64,000 bases of DNA from Streptomyces toyocaensis (GCF_000725125.1 NZ_JFCB01000003.1:1-64000), one strand, 5' to 3'. Shown: positions 1-8,612, counted from the first letter of the stretch. Notes: generated by a model not told the origin, from the sequence alone. Translations and numbers: made by a program.

Positions 1-13
1 CTAGGGTCGAGGA

Positions 14-664
14 ATGCGCTATGACCTCGTCATCTTCGACAACGACGGCGTGCTCGTCGACAGCGAGCCGATCTCCAATCGGCTTCTGGCCGCCTACCTC
101 ACCGAGCTCGGCCACCCGACCTCGTACGAGGATTCCATCCGTGACTACATGGGTTCCGCCATGCATCGCGTGCACGATCTCGTCGAGGAGCGGACCGGGC
201 GGCGGTTGCCGGCGGACTTTGACGAGGTGTTCCACCGGCGGGTCTTCGCCGCCTTCGAGCAGGAGTTGAAGCCGGTCGTCGGCGCCATGGTCGTACTGGA
301 GAAGCTGGCCGCGGACGGGGTGCCCTACTGCGTCGCCTCGTCCGGCAATCATGAGCGGATCAGGGTGGGGCATCGCACGACGGGTCTCGAGCGGTGGTTC
401 GACGACGAGCGGATCTTCAGCTCGCAGGATGTGGGCCGTGGGAAGCCGGCACCCGATCTGTTCCTGTACGCGGCCGAGCGGATGGGTGTGGCGCCGGAGC
501 GGTGTGTGGTCGTCGAGGACAGTCCGCTGGGTGTGCGGGCTGCGGTGGCGGCCGGGATGGATGTGTACGGCTTCACCGCGATGACGCCTGCCGAGAGGCT
601 CGGCGGGGCCACGCGACTCTTCGACGACATGCGGGAGTTGGGCAGCCTGCTCGCGCGAAACTGA
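14..664 (+). CDS. HAD-superfamily phosphatase, beta-phosphoglucomutase-like subgroup
   Basis: This 216-residue protein has the full set of HAD motifs. Motif I is FDNDGVLVDS, with D9 as the likely nucleophile and D11 as acid/base. Motif II is VASSG near residue 107, the lysine motif is GKPAPD near 143, and motif IV is VVEDSPLG near 167. The helical cap between motifs I and II places it with small-substrate HAD-IA phosphatases, which hydrolyse sugar phosphates and similar metabolites in the cytoplasm. The substrate cannot be read from sequence. The ATG follows an AGGG at positions 3-6; anything upstream lies outside the window. It could equally be a phosphomutase-type enzyme. Confidence 0.85.
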   Translation: MRYDLVIFDNDGVLVDSEPISNRLLAAYLTELGHPTSYEDSIRDYMGSAMHRVHDLVEERTGRRLPADFDEVFHRRVFAAFEQELKPVVGAMVVLEKLAADGVPYCVASSGNHERIRVGHRTTGLERWFDDERIFSSQDVGRGKPAPDLFLYAAERMGVAPERCVVVEDSPLGVRAAVAAGMDVYGFTAMTPAERLGGATRLFDDMRELGSLLARN

Positions 665-724
665 GCGTCGTTCATCTTCGACCGGATCTACCCACCAGTA
701 CCCCCGGGCTCTACGCTCGCCGCC

Positions 725-1954
725 ATGACTGATGTGCTGCGGCGCGGCAGGGTCTCGCTGGCGTTCGCCTTCCTGGTGCAGGGCGTCGCCTTTGCCCTGC
801 TGGTGACGCGGATCCCAGCCATCCAGGAGCGGTACGGGGTCTCCGACGCGCTGCTGCCCGTCTTCCTCGCCGCCGTCCCGATCCTGGCCGGCATCGGCAG
901 TGTGACGACGGAGCGGCTGGTGAAGCGGGTTCCGCCCAGCCGGGTGCTGCGGTGGTCGCAGCCGGTCGTGCTGCTGGCGCTGCTGGGGGTCGGGGCGGGC
1001 GGGCAGATGGCCGTCCTCGCCGGGGCACTGGCCGCCTTCGGGCTGGCCGTCGGGGCGCTGGACGCGTCGATGAACATGCTGGGGGTGAGTCTCCAGCGCG
1101 CCTACGGGCGCAGCATCATGCTCAGTTTTCATGCCGCGTACAGCCTGGGCGGGATCGCCGGGGCGTCGCTCGCGTGGGTGGGGGCGCACGGGGAGCTGGC
1201 GCTGTGGGTGTCGTACCTGCCGGTGGTCCTGGTGCTGCTGCCGGCCGCGCTGGCCGGGAGCCGGTGGTACGTCGACGGCGGTGACCGGCCGGCCGCGGAG
1301 GACACCGGGGGCGACGGCGCGGCCGTGGGCCTCAGGTGGCTGGTGCCGCTGTGTCTGGTGATGACCGTGGCGTACATCGGGGACTCGACGGTCTCCAACT
1401 GGAGCGCGAAGTACCTCCAGGACGTGCTGGGCGGTTCGGAGGAGCTGGCGACCGTCCCGTACAACGTCTACATGGTCACCACGCTCCTGGGGCGGACGAT
1501 CGGGGACGTGGGGGTGCGGCGCTTCGGGGCCGTGGCGGTGGTGCGGGCGGGGACGCTGGTGGCCGCCGTGGGGTTCGCCGTGGTGGCCGGGGCGCCCGGT
1601 GCGTGGGTGGGGATGCTGGGCTTCACGCTGCTGGGACTGGGGCTGTGCGTCCTGGTGCCGCAGACGTTCGCGGCGGCGGGGCGGCGCGCCGACGAGCACG
1701 GCGGGCCGAGGGCTTCCGATGCGGCCGTCGCCCGGCTGAACGTCTTCAATTACGTGGGCTTCCTCATCGGTTCCCCGTTGGTGGGGGCACTCGGTGATGT
1801 CTGGAGCTACCGCGGGGCGATGCTTGTGCCGATGGTGTTGGTCCTGGTGACGCTGGTGTGCGCCCGGTCGTTCGCGCCTCAACCGGACCGATACGGTGGC
1901 GGTCATGAGCGGCCGCACACAGCTGATGTGGGACGAGGCAGTAACGGGCTATGA
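725..1954 (+). CDS. MFS transporter
   Basis: A 409-residue integral membrane protein with about 12 hydrophobic segments alternating with short Arg-rich loops, the size and layout of a major facilitator carrier. The N-terminus runs straight into the first helix and there is no signal peptide. The middle loop near residue 200 (Asp/Gly-rich) separates the two six-helix halves. It probably exports or imports a small solute by proton coupling; the substrate is unknown. It lies 60 bp after the HAD gene on the same strand, and its last 50 bp overlap the start of the deacetylase-like gene, so the two are probably co-transcribed. Confidence 0.85.
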   Translation: MTDVLRRGRVSLAFAFLVQGVAFALLVTRIPAIQERYGVSDALLPVFLAAVPILAGIGSVTTERLVKRVPPSRVLRWSQPVVLLALLGVGAGGQMAVLAGALAAFGLAVGALDASMNMLGVSLQRAYGRSIMLSFHAAYSLGGIAGASLAWVGAHGELALWVSYLPVVLVLLPAALAGSRWYVDGGDRPAAEDTGGDGAAVGLRWLVPLCLVMTVAYIGDSTVSNWSAKYLQDVLGGSEELATVPYNVYMVTTLLGRTIGDVGVRRFGAVAVVRAGTLVAAVGFAVVAGAPGAWVGMLGFTLLGLGLCVLVPQTFAAAGRRADEHGGPRASDAAVARLNVFNYVGFLIGSPLVGALGDVWSYRGAMLVPMVLVLVTLVCARSFAPQPDRYGGGHERPHTADVGRGSNGL

Positions 1955-3077
1955 CTTCGGCCGGGACCATCCGATGGACCCGGTCCGGCTCGCGCTGACC
2001 CGGAGTCTGGTCGGTGCCCTCGGGCTCGACCGTGAGGTGGACGTGGTCGCCGCGAAGGCGGCCGGGGAGTCGACGCTGCGGCTGGTCCACCGGGAGGACT
2101 ACATCGAGGCGGTGCGGGCCGCGTCGGCCGATCCGGCTGTGGCGGACCAGTCGTACGGGCTGGGCACGATGGACGATCCCGCGTTCGCCGGGATGCACGA
2201 GGTGTCGGCGCTGATCGCGGGCCAGTCGGTGGGTGCGGCGGAGGCGGTGTGGCGCGGGGAGGCGCCGCACGCGGTGAACTTCGCGGGCGGACTGCACCAT
2301 GCGATGCCGGGTGCCGCGTCCGGCTTCTGTGTGTACAACGACGCCTCGCTGGCCATCGCCCGGCTGCTGGAGCTGGGCGCCGAGCGGGTCGCGTACGTGG
2401 ATGTCGACGTGCACCACGGGGACGGGGTGCAGGCGGCGTTCTGGGAGGACCCGCGCGTGCTGACGATCTCGCTGCACGAGCACCCGCGGACGCTGTTCCC
2501 GCAGACCGGGTGGCCGGAGGAGACGGGAGCCGGCAGCGCGGAGGGCAGCGCGGTCAACGTCGCCCTGCCCGCGGGGACCGGGGACGAGGGGTGGCTCAGG
2601 GCGTTCCACTCCGTCGTGCCGGAACTGATCGCGGACTTCCGGCCGCAGGTGCTGGTGACGCAGCACGGGGCCGATACGCATTTCGAGGATCCACTGGCGC
2701 ACCTGGCCGTGTCGCTGGACGCGCAGCGGGCGGTGCAGATGGCGTGTCACGAACTGGCGCACACGTACGCCGACGGGCGGTGGGTGGCGCTGGGCGGTGG
2801 CGGGTACGCGGTGGTGGAGGTCGTGCCGCGGTCCTGGACGCATCTGGTGGGCATCGCGGCGGAGCGGCCGGTGGAGCCCACGACGATGATCCCCGAGGAA
2901 TGGCGGCAGCAGGTCTACGCCCGGACCCGGCAGCCGGCGCCCCGGCGGATGACGGACGGGCGGTGGCCGGTCTCGTGGGCCGCCTGGGACGAGGGGTACG
3001 ACCCGGCGGACCGTCTGGACCAGGCGGTCCTCGCGGCGCGGCGCGCGGTGTTCCCGCTGCGGGGGCTGCTGCCGTAG
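1905..3077 (+). CDS. AcuC-like / class I-II histone deacetylase family hydrolase
   Basis: A 390-residue member of the arginase/deacetylase fold. Visible catalytic elements are the paired histidines in GGLHHAMPG, the zinc ligands in DVDVHHGDGVQ, a further Asp in QHGADTHFEDP and the GGGGY loop carrying the transition-state Tyr. In bacteria such proteins (AcuC) deacetylate protein lysines, notably acetyl-CoA synthetase; others act on acetylpolyamines. The ATG at 1905 is preferred; a GTG at 1896 is in frame but adds only three residues. It overlaps the end of the MFS gene. Which substrate it uses is inference only. Confidence 0.88.
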   Translation: MSGRTQLMWDEAVTGYDFGRDHPMDPVRLALTRSLVGALGLDREVDVVAAKAAGESTLRLVHREDYIEAVRAASADPAVADQSYGLGTMDDPAFAGMHEVSALIAGQSVGAAEAVWRGEAPHAVNFAGGLHHAMPGAASGFCVYNDASLAIARLLELGAERVAYVDVDVHHGDGVQAAFWEDPRVLTISLHEHPRTLFPQTGWPEETGAGSAEGSAVNVALPAGTGDEGWLRAFHSVVPELIADFRPQVLVTQHGADTHFEDPLAHLAVSLDAQRAVQMACHELAHTYADGRWVALGGGGYAVVEVVPRSWTHLVGIAAERPVEPTTMIPEEWRQQVYARTRQPAPRRMTDGRWPVSWAAWDEGYDPADRLDQAVLAARRAVFPLRGLLP

Positions 3078-3113
3078 GAGGCCGGCGTCCCGGGTCGTTG
3101 GGCCAACCGTGCG

Positions 3114-3983
3114 GTGTTCGCGCCGTTCCGGCCGCGGCCCGTCCGGGTGTCCCGCACCATCACTTCCGTGCTGACCTCCGACGGCCTTCGTGCGCATCTG
3201 CTGGCTGCCCGGCTCGCGGGGATGGTGGGTACGACCCGGGAGGAGAGCCTGCGGAGCTACCGGCTGTTCGCCGCGGGGGATCCGCGCCTGCTGATCGGGT
3301 TGGCTCCCGAAGGGGTGTGGGGCGAGCGGGATCTGATCACGTTGATGGCGGACAGGTGCGGGGTTTCGGCCGATCCTCGGCACACCTTCGGCCATGATGT
3401 GATCGACCCCGGGCGCACCCTGGCGGCCCTGGACGCCTGTGCGGAACGGCTGGCGGCCGCCGCCCGGCGTCGTGCACCGGTGCTGCTCGGGACCGGTCAC
3501 CCGCACCGGCTGCTCGGTTTCTACGCCGCTCTGGCAGACGGCTTGTCGTCGGCGGGATGTGCCGTCCTCACCCCGGCGCAGGGTCGCCGTGTCGACATAA
3601 CGACCCGGTTCGGTCTACGCACGTGCAACCTCGACTACGTACGAGGAGTCGGGCTCGTCCGGGGCGCGACCTCGCAGCGCCCCGGTTGTGAGCCGGGCGC
3701 ACACACGCACTCCCCCCTCCCGGTTCGGATCGCGCTCGCCGCGGCGGCCGACGCCGGCGGGCCGCTTCCCGAGATGGTGATCGGAGATCACGGCTGGGTC
3801 TGCGGGGCAGGTCAGCTGGGGTTCGAGACCGTCGGACTGGCGGATGTGAACGACCCGGCCCCGTTCGTCGGGGAGGCCGAGGGGGCCGTATCCGTCGTGG
3901 TTCCACTTGATGACGGCGTGCGGTCCGATTACTACCTGCCGCTGACCCGCTACGTACTCAATCGAGCGTGTCTGTCACAGTAG
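3114..3983 (+). CDS. Conserved actinobacterial protein, often labelled phosphatase
   Basis: A 289-residue soluble protein whose family I recall only as a conserved Streptomyces protein labelled phosphatase. Visible features are an Arg-rich helix near residues 25-55, a GTGHPHRLLG segment near 124 that could bind phosphate or nucleotide, a GDHGWVCGAG segment near 224 and a C-terminal PLTRYVLNRA. There is no membrane segment or signal peptide. The start is uncertain: GTG codons at 3114, 3147 and 3168 are all in frame, none has a clear ribosome binding site, and 3168 would begin at the conserved-looking LTSDGLRAHLL. Function should be treated as unknown. Confidence 0.6.
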   Translation: MFAPFRPRPVRVSRTITSVLTSDGLRAHLLAARLAGMVGTTREESLRSYRLFAAGDPRLLIGLAPEGVWGERDLITLMADRCGVSADPRHTFGHDVIDPGRTLAALDACAERLAAAARRRAPVLLGTGHPHRLLGFYAALADGLSSAGCAVLTPAQGRRVDITTRFGLRTCNLDYVRGVGLVRGATSQRPGCEPGAHTHSPLPVRIALAAAADAGGPLPEMVIGDHGWVCGAGQLGFETVGLADVNDPAPFVGEAEGAVSVVVPLDDGVRSDYYLPLTRYVLNRACLSQ

Positions 3984-4112
3984 GCCGCCGATGGGTGCAC
4001 CTCTTCCCCACTCGCATCACCCGCCCCTACATTGGGGAGTGAGCACGCAGCGACGAAGAGTCACCGGAAGGGGAAGCCGGTGGCCGTCGAGTGCGGAAGG
4101 TTCAGGTGTGTC

Positions 4113-4325
4113 ATGGCTGCAGCTGGCGAAAGGCCTCTGAACGAGGTTCAGTTCCTTACCGTGGCGGAAGTCGCCTCGGTGATGCGAGTGTCGAAGATGA
4201 CCGTGTACCGGCTGGTGCACAGTGGTCATCTGCCCGCGATCCGGGTGGGACGGTCGTTCCGCGTCCCGGAGCAAGCGGTTCACGAGTACCTCCGCGAGAG
4301 TTACGTGGGGGTGGACTCCGCCTGA
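4113..4325 (+). CDS. BldC-like small MerR/excisionase-type DNA-binding protein
   Basis: A 70-residue protein that is essentially one winged-helix DNA-binding domain: LTVAEVASVMRVSKMTVYRL is the helix-turn-helix and GHLPAIRVGRSFRV the wing, as in excisionases and the Streptomyces regulator BldC. It likely binds DNA as a small protein with no effector domain. The ATG at 4113 is chosen over an upstream in-frame TTG at 4032, because the extension is low-complexity and the conserved domain starts soon after 4113. It precedes the bS22-like gene by about 155 bp on the same strand. Targets are unknown. Confidence 0.8.
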   Translation: MAAAGERPLNEVQFLTVAEVASVMRVSKMTVYRLVHSGHLPAIRVGRSFRVPEQAVHEYLRESYVGVDSA

Positions 4326-4479
4326 CGGCGTGCCGGGGAGTCCCGTGCCGGGCACTCGTGGGCCTCCCCGGTCACCTCGATTACGACCTCAGCGCTCGGG
4401 CGGGTAGGCTAGCCCCTCGTAGGTCGTGTGGGCCCATGGCGCCCAAACACCGAGTGATGAGAAGTGAGCGAGGGTAGTC

Positions 4480-4578
4480 GTGGGCTCTGTTATCAAGAAG
4501 CGGCGCAAGCGGATGGCCAAGAAGAAGCACCGCAAGCTGCTCAAGCGCACGCGCGTTCAGCGTCGCAACAAGAAGTAA
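4480..4578 (+). CDS. bS22-like small ribosomal protein (AURKAIP1/COX24 type)
   Basis: A 32-residue, extremely basic peptide, too short for ordinary gene finders. It begins [20 protein letters not shown] and ends VQRRNKK. The start matches the mycobacterial 30S ribosomal peptide bS22 that I recall, and the family relates to mitochondrial AURKAIP1/COX24. It should sit on the small ribosomal subunit and bind rRNA through its Lys/Arg residues. The GTG start has a purine-rich GAGCGAGGG a few bases upstream, and a strong hairpin follows the stop, so it is probably its own short transcript. Confidence 0.88.
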   Translation: MGSVIKKRRKRMAKKKHRKLLKRTRVQRRNKK

Positions 4579-4600
4579 GCGGCAGCGCGACAGCGTGTCC

Positions 4601-4635
4601 AGTGGCCCCCCACCGCAGTCCGGTGGGGGGCCACT
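4601..4635 (+). terminator. Rho-independent-like hairpin after the bS22-like gene
   Basis: Perfect 15-bp stem (AGTGGCCCCCCACCG with its complement) around a 5-base loop, 22 bp after the stop codon. There is no T-tract, as is usual in Streptomyces. Confidence 0.85.
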
Positions 4636-4768
4636 GCCATTCGTACGGTCCGGGGCGGCGTTCGTACGTCCGGGGATGTCGTCACGTCAAGCATCCGGCC
4701 GGTACCACAGAGCGACGACGACCCGATAGGTTGGCCGTCGGGAGCAGGGCGAGAGGAAGGCGCTGATC

Positions 4769-5830
4769 TTGGGAAAGGTCGTGCTCGTGACCGGGGTGGC
4801 CCGTCAGCTGGGGGGCCGTTTCGTCCGGCGGATCCTGCGGGATCCGGAGGTGGACCGGGTCGTCGGCGTGGACGCGGTCCCGCCCGAGCATCACCTGGGC
4901 GGCGCCGACTTCGTCCAGGCGGACATCCGGCAGCCCACCATCGCGCGGGTCGTCGCCGAGACGGGTGCCGACACGGTCGTCCACCTCGATGTCACGGGCA
5001 CGCCGCTGGTCAGCGGCAGCCGGACCTCGCTCAAGGAGACCAACGTCATCGGCACCATGCAGCTGCTGGGTGCCTGCCAGAAGTCCCCGAGCATCAAACG
5101 CCTGGTCGTGAAGTCCAGTACGAACGTCTACGGCTCGGCGCCGCGCGATCCCGCGGTCTTCACCGAGACGACCCCACCCAAGTCGCTGCCCAGCGGCGGC
5201 TTCGCGAAGGACACGGTCGAGGTGGAGGGCTACGTGCGGGGCTTCGCGCGCCGCCGCCCTGACGTGGCCGTGTGCGTGCTCAGGTTCGCCAACATCCTGG
5301 GCCCGGCCGCGGACAGCCCGCTGGCCTCGTACTTCTCGCTGCCTGTGCTGCCGACCGTGTTCGGCTACGACCCCCGGTTGCAGTTCGTGCACGAGGACGA
5401 CGTCATCGAGGTGCTGCGGATCGGCTCGCACGAACCGAGGCGTGGCACGCTCAACAGCGGCACCTTCAACATCGCGGGCGACGGCGTGCTGCTGCTGTCG
5501 CAGTGTTCGCGGCGGCTGGGCCGGCCGACCGTGCCGCTGCTGCTTCCCGCGGTCACCTGGGCGGGCTCGCTGGTGCGTACGCTGGGGATGACGGACTTCT
5601 CGCCCGAGCAGATCCGGCTGCTCACCCACGGGCGGGTGGTGGCGACGGACCAGATGCGGGAGACGCTGGGTTTCACCCCGAAGTACTCGACTGCTGAAAC
5701 GTTTGCGGACTTCGCGCGCAGTCGTGGTCCCGGGCTGCTTCCGCCGGAGGCCCTCGCGGGGGCCGTCGACCGGATCGCCGCGCTGCCCCTCCCGGGCAGC
5801 GGTCACTCCCCGACGCAGAGCGCCAACTGA
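4769..5830 (+). CDS. NAD-dependent epimerase/dehydratase-like protein (extended SDR)
   Basis: A 353-residue extended short-chain dehydrogenase. The N-terminus VVLVTGVARQLGG forms the Rossmann beta-alpha-beta unit, the VQADIRQP segment near residue 54 matches the adenine-binding Asp motif, and SSTNVYGSA near 113 is the active-site strand. The usual catalytic YxxxK is not evident: the expected position reads GGFAKD, keeping the Lys but not the Tyr. The TTG start has GAGGAAGG ten bases upstream. The stop is 14 bp from the acyltransferase start, so both are likely one operon. A nucleotide-sugar or lipid substrate is possible; catalysis is uncertain. Confidence 0.8.
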   Translation: MGKVVLVTGVARQLGGRFVRRILRDPEVDRVVGVDAVPPEHHLGGADFVQADIRQPTIARVVAETGADTVVHLDVTGTPLVSGSRTSLKETNVIGTMQLLGACQKSPSIKRLVVKSSTNVYGSAPRDPAVFTETTPPKSLPSGGFAKDTVEVEGYVRGFARRRPDVAVCVLRFANILGPAADSPLASYFSLPVLPTVFGYDPRLQFVHEDDVIEVLRIGSHEPRRGTLNSGTFNIAGDGVLLLSQCSRRLGRPTVPLLLPAVTWAGSLVRTLGMTDFSPEQIRLLTHGRVVATDQMRETLGFTPKYSTAETFADFARSRGPGLLPPEALAGAVDRIAALPLPGSGHSPTQSAN

Positions 5831-5844
5831 GGAGCGCAGCAACG

Positions 5845-6921
5845 ATGGCGGACGCCAAGGTCATTCCGTTCGACGACGACCACCGCCCCCGCGGCGGTGC
5901 CGCGCAGCGCCCGTCGCGCCGCCGAAGTCCGGGGAGCCGGCGCCAGGGCCCCGCGCAGGCCGCGGCGGTGGGGGAGGTCCAGCCACTGCCGGGCGTGGCG
6001 TCCGTGCGTGAAGATGATCCGGTGACCGGAGAGGACGAGCAGCCCCAGCCCCAGGAGCAGACCGGCGACGGCTCCGGAGCCGGCGGCCTGGAGCGGCGGG
6101 TGGCGAGCGGTCTCGCCTTTCTGCGCCGCCGCCTCACCGGGGACTACGAGGTCGACGACTTCGGGTACGACGAGGAGCTCACCGACCAGGTCCTGATGTC
6201 ACTGCTGCGTCCGGTGTACGAGAAGTACTTCCGGGTCGAGGTGAAGGGCATCGAGAACATCCCGTCGGAGGGTGGCGCCCTGATCGTCGCCAACCACTCC
6301 GGGACGGTGCCGGTGGACGGTCTGATGATGCAGGTCGCCGTGCACGACCGTCATCCGGCCGACCGTCATCTGCGGCTGCTCGCGGCGGACCTGGTCTTCG
6401 TGCTGCCGGTGGTCAACGAACTCGCCCGGAAACTCGGGCACACGCTGGCTTGCGCGGAGGACGCCGAGCGCCTGCTCGCGCGGGGTGAGCTGGTAGGGGT
6501 GATGCCGGAGGGGTTCAAGGGCATCGGGAAGCCCTTCGGCGAGCGGTACAAGCTCCAGCGCTTCGGGCGGGGCGGGTTCGTCTCCACCGCGCTGCGGCAG
6601 CGCGCGCCGATCATCCCCTGCTCGATCGTGGGGGCGGAGGAGATCTACCCGATGATCGGCAATGCGAAGACGCTGGCCCGGCTGCTGGGCTTTCCGTACT
6701 TCCCGCTGACACCCACGTTTCCGTGGCTCGGGCCGCTGGGGGCGATTCCCCTCCCCACGAAGTGGACCATCCAGTTCGGGGAGCCGATCCCGACGGACGG
6801 CTACCCGCCGGAGGCGGCGGAGGACCCGATGCTGATGTTCAACCTGACCGACCAGGTCAGGGAGCAGATCCAGCACACGCTGTACAAGCTTCTGGTGCAG
6901 CGGCGGTCGGTGTTCTTCTGA
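5845..6921 (+). CDS. Lysophospholipid acyltransferase-family protein (PlsC/MGAT-like)
   Basis: A 358-residue protein with about 110 charged, disordered residues at the N-terminus followed by an acyltransferase domain. The catalytic block is NHSGTVPVD (H151 and D158), so the spacing is H-x6-D rather than the H-x4-D of classic PlsC; this longer spacing fits the MGAT/DGAT2-like branch. The phosphate-binding block is PEGFKGIGK (221-229). It should transfer an acyl chain to a lipid or glycerol acceptor at the inner membrane face. The ATG follows GAGGAGCGCAGCAACG. The last 12 codons and the stop are repeated exactly 137 bp downstream. Confidence 0.85.
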   Translation: MADAKVIPFDDDHRPRGGAAQRPSRRRSPGSRRQGPAQAAAVGEVQPLPGVASVREDDPVTGEDEQPQPQEQTGDGSGAGGLERRVASGLAFLRRRLTGDYEVDDFGYDEELTDQVLMSLLRPVYEKYFRVEVKGIENIPSEGGALIVANHSGTVPVDGLMMQVAVHDRHPADRHLRLLAADLVFVLPVVNELARKLGHTLACAEDAERLLARGELVGVMPEGFKGIGKPFGERYKLQRFGRGGFVSTALRQRAPIIPCSIVGAEEIYPMIGNAKTLARLLGFPYFPLTPTFPWLGPLGAIPLPTKWTIQFGEPIPTDGYPPEAAEDPMLMFNLTDQVREQIQHTLYKLLVQRRSVFF

Positions 6922-7063
6922 GGGTGCCTGGTCCGGGTGCGCGGCGGTGGGACGACGGACGGAGTCGGGCGCGGCTGTCCGAAGCCTGCGCGGCAGCGCG
7001 AGGGCGGCAGACGGGAGGGGTCAAGCTTCTGGTGCAGCGGCGGTCGGTGTTCTTCTGAGGGTG
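6885..7063. repeat. Pair of perfect 42-bp direct repeats
   Basis: Positions 6885-6926 and 7022-7063 are identical over 42 bases. Copy 1 holds the last 12 codons and stop of the acyltransferase gene plus six bases. Copy 2 lies in the 3' intergenic DNA just before the terminator. The 95 bp between them has no obvious duplicate. Confidence 0.95.
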
Positions 7064-7072
7064 TCGTACGGG

Positions 7073-7106
7073 CCGGGGCGCCCCTCGGGTGAGAGGGGCG
7101 CCCCGG
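7073..7106. terminator. Bidirectional terminator between acyltransferase and rsbN
   Basis: A 14-bp perfect GC stem (CCGGGGCGCCCCTC and its complement) with a 6-base loop, placed between the convergent ends of the acyltransferase gene and rsbN, six bases from the rsbN stop codon. Confidence 0.85.
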
Positions 7107-7111
7107 CGGGT

Positions 7112-8359
7112 CTACTCCGCGTCCTCCGCGTCGATGCCCAGACCCGGGAGCAGGCCGGGCAGCAGCGGCGGAAGCGTCACGTCGGGGGCGGGGGACCCGG
7201 TGGCGTCGCCCGTGGGCGGCGGTGTCGTCGAGAGGCCGCCGCTCTCCTTGGGCGGGTCGAGCAGTCCGCCGGTGTTGCCGCCGAGCAGGCCGTCGTCCTC
7301 ACGGTCGGCGTCGGCGGATCCGGACGGCGCGGTGTCGCGGGAGCCGCTCTCCCCGGAGGCGCCGTCGCTGCTGCCGGGGGACTGCGAGGGGCGGGACCCG
7401 GACGGGTCGCCGGACGCCGACGCGGAGCCGCTGCGCCGTGTCCCGTCGCCGACCTTGTCGCTCGGGGGCTGCGGAAGCAGGGACTGCAGCGGGGCGACGT
7501 CCTGGTCTATGGCGTCGAACACCGACGTCACCTGCTCGCTCACGTCTCCGAGCTGAACCGGCAGCCTGTCGCGCAGCGTGCCCCAGGCTCCGCGGTGTGT
7601 GTGGGAGAAGGAGGAGAGCGCCTGCATCGGGCCCAGCGAGTCCGGGTTCCGCTCGTACGCCTCGCGCAGCAGCCGGTGGCCCTCGGAGGCGTCGTGCCGC
7701 ATGCTCGAGAGGGCGCGGCGGATCTCGCCGAGGGACTCGTGGTCGAGGGGGCCGCTGCGGGCCCGCTCCATCAGCCGGCGGGCTTCGCCGAGGCGGGTGG
7801 AGGCGTGGTCGAGGTGGACCCGGCCGCGCTCGTCGCTCCCGTCGGCGAGGCCGAGTTTGACGTCCTCGATGCCGCGCTTGAGTCCGTAGAGGGAGTCGCC
7901 GGGCAGGGCGTCGGAGCTGGCGGCGGCGACTCCGCCGAGGGCGCCGGCGGCGACACCGATGGTGAGTCCGCCCGCGGTGAGCCCTTTGGCCAGCCGTGAC
8001 CGTGGCCGCAGTTTGCCCAGCGGGGTCGCCCGGTGTGTGCCCCGGGCACGGCGCGAACGCTGTCCGGGTACGGCCTGGTCCGCCGCTTCTCCCGCTGCGG
8101 TGCCCTCCTGGAGCATGGCCTCGAACGCGGCCACCAGCTGGGCCCGCTGGACGACCTTGACCTCGGGGTCCAGTTCGGGTTTGGGCAGCGCGCCGAGTCC
8201 GGACGCCAGTGCGAGCAGCCGTGTCTGCTCGCGCTCGGCGGCGGGCGGGGCCGGTGCCGAACCTTCGGACTGCTCGGCCGCCGTGCCCCGGTCGGACTCT
8301 TCCTCCAGGGCCTGGGCGAAGGCGTTCGCCCGCCGGTGCGCCGATACGTTCGCGATCAC
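7112..8359 (-). CDS. rsbN: Anti-sigma factor RsbN (partner of BldN), DUF5667 protein
   Basis: A 415-residue single-pass membrane protein encoded directly after bldN. The N-terminal cytoplasmic region (about 1-120), beginning MIANVSAHRRANAFAQALEE, should bind and hold sigma BldN. One hydrophobic segment lies at about 126-148. The outer part has a helical DUF5667 region followed by a Ser/Gly/Pro-rich tail. In S. coelicolor and S. venezuelae RsbN is the specific anti-sigma factor for BldN. The GTG at 8359 is chosen over the one at 8368 because GAGGAGG lies eight bases before it and overlaps the other. A near-consensus BldN promoter lies upstream. Confidence 0.9.
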   Translation of the reverse strand: MIANVSAHRRANAFAQALEEESDRGTAAEQSEGSAPAPPAAEREQTRLLALASGLGALPKPELDPEVKVVQRAQLVAAFEAMLQEGTAAGEAADQAVPGQRSRRARGTHRATPLGKLRPRSRLAKGLTAGGLTIGVAAGALGGVAAASSDALPGDSLYGLKRGIEDVKLGLADGSDERGRVHLDHASTRLGEARRLMERARSGPLDHESLGEIRRALSSMRHDASEGHRLLREAYERNPDSLGPMQALSSFSHTHRGAWGTLRDRLPVQLGDVSEQVTSVFDAIDQDVAPLQSLLPQPPSDKVGDGTRRSGSASASGDPSGSRPSQSPGSSDGASGESGSRDTAPSGSADADREDDGLLGGNTGGLLDPPKESGGLSTTPPPTGDATGSPAPDVTLPPLLPGLLPGLGIDAEDAE

Positions 8360-8489
8360 TGACGGCACCTCCTCTCGTCATGACGGTCGACTCCCCAGGG
8401 GGTCCTGAGGGTTCCTCACCCCGACCAAGGTCACACGATCGGGTGATCGAAGTGGGTCGGGGGGTGACCACAGGGAGCCTGTATCCCGC

Positions 8490-8518
8490 ACAACGAGCGG
8501 CGCGGCACTTGGGTTACG
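8490..8518 (-). promoter_or_regulatory. Candidate sigma BldN promoter of rsbN
   Basis: On the minus strand CGTAAC (8518-8513) is followed after 17 bp by CGTTGT (8495-8490). The BldN consensus as I recall it is CGTAAC, a 16-bp spacer, then CGTTGA. The -10 element ends about 130 bp before the rsbN start. Confidence 0.65.
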
Positions 8519-8612
8519 GACGCCCGATGGCCGAATGAGGGAGCCAACCGGGTTTCACATACCGTGAGTTGGAGGTCGCGGAACGTGTTCCGGTCGGCCG
8601 GGGTCGTTCGGG

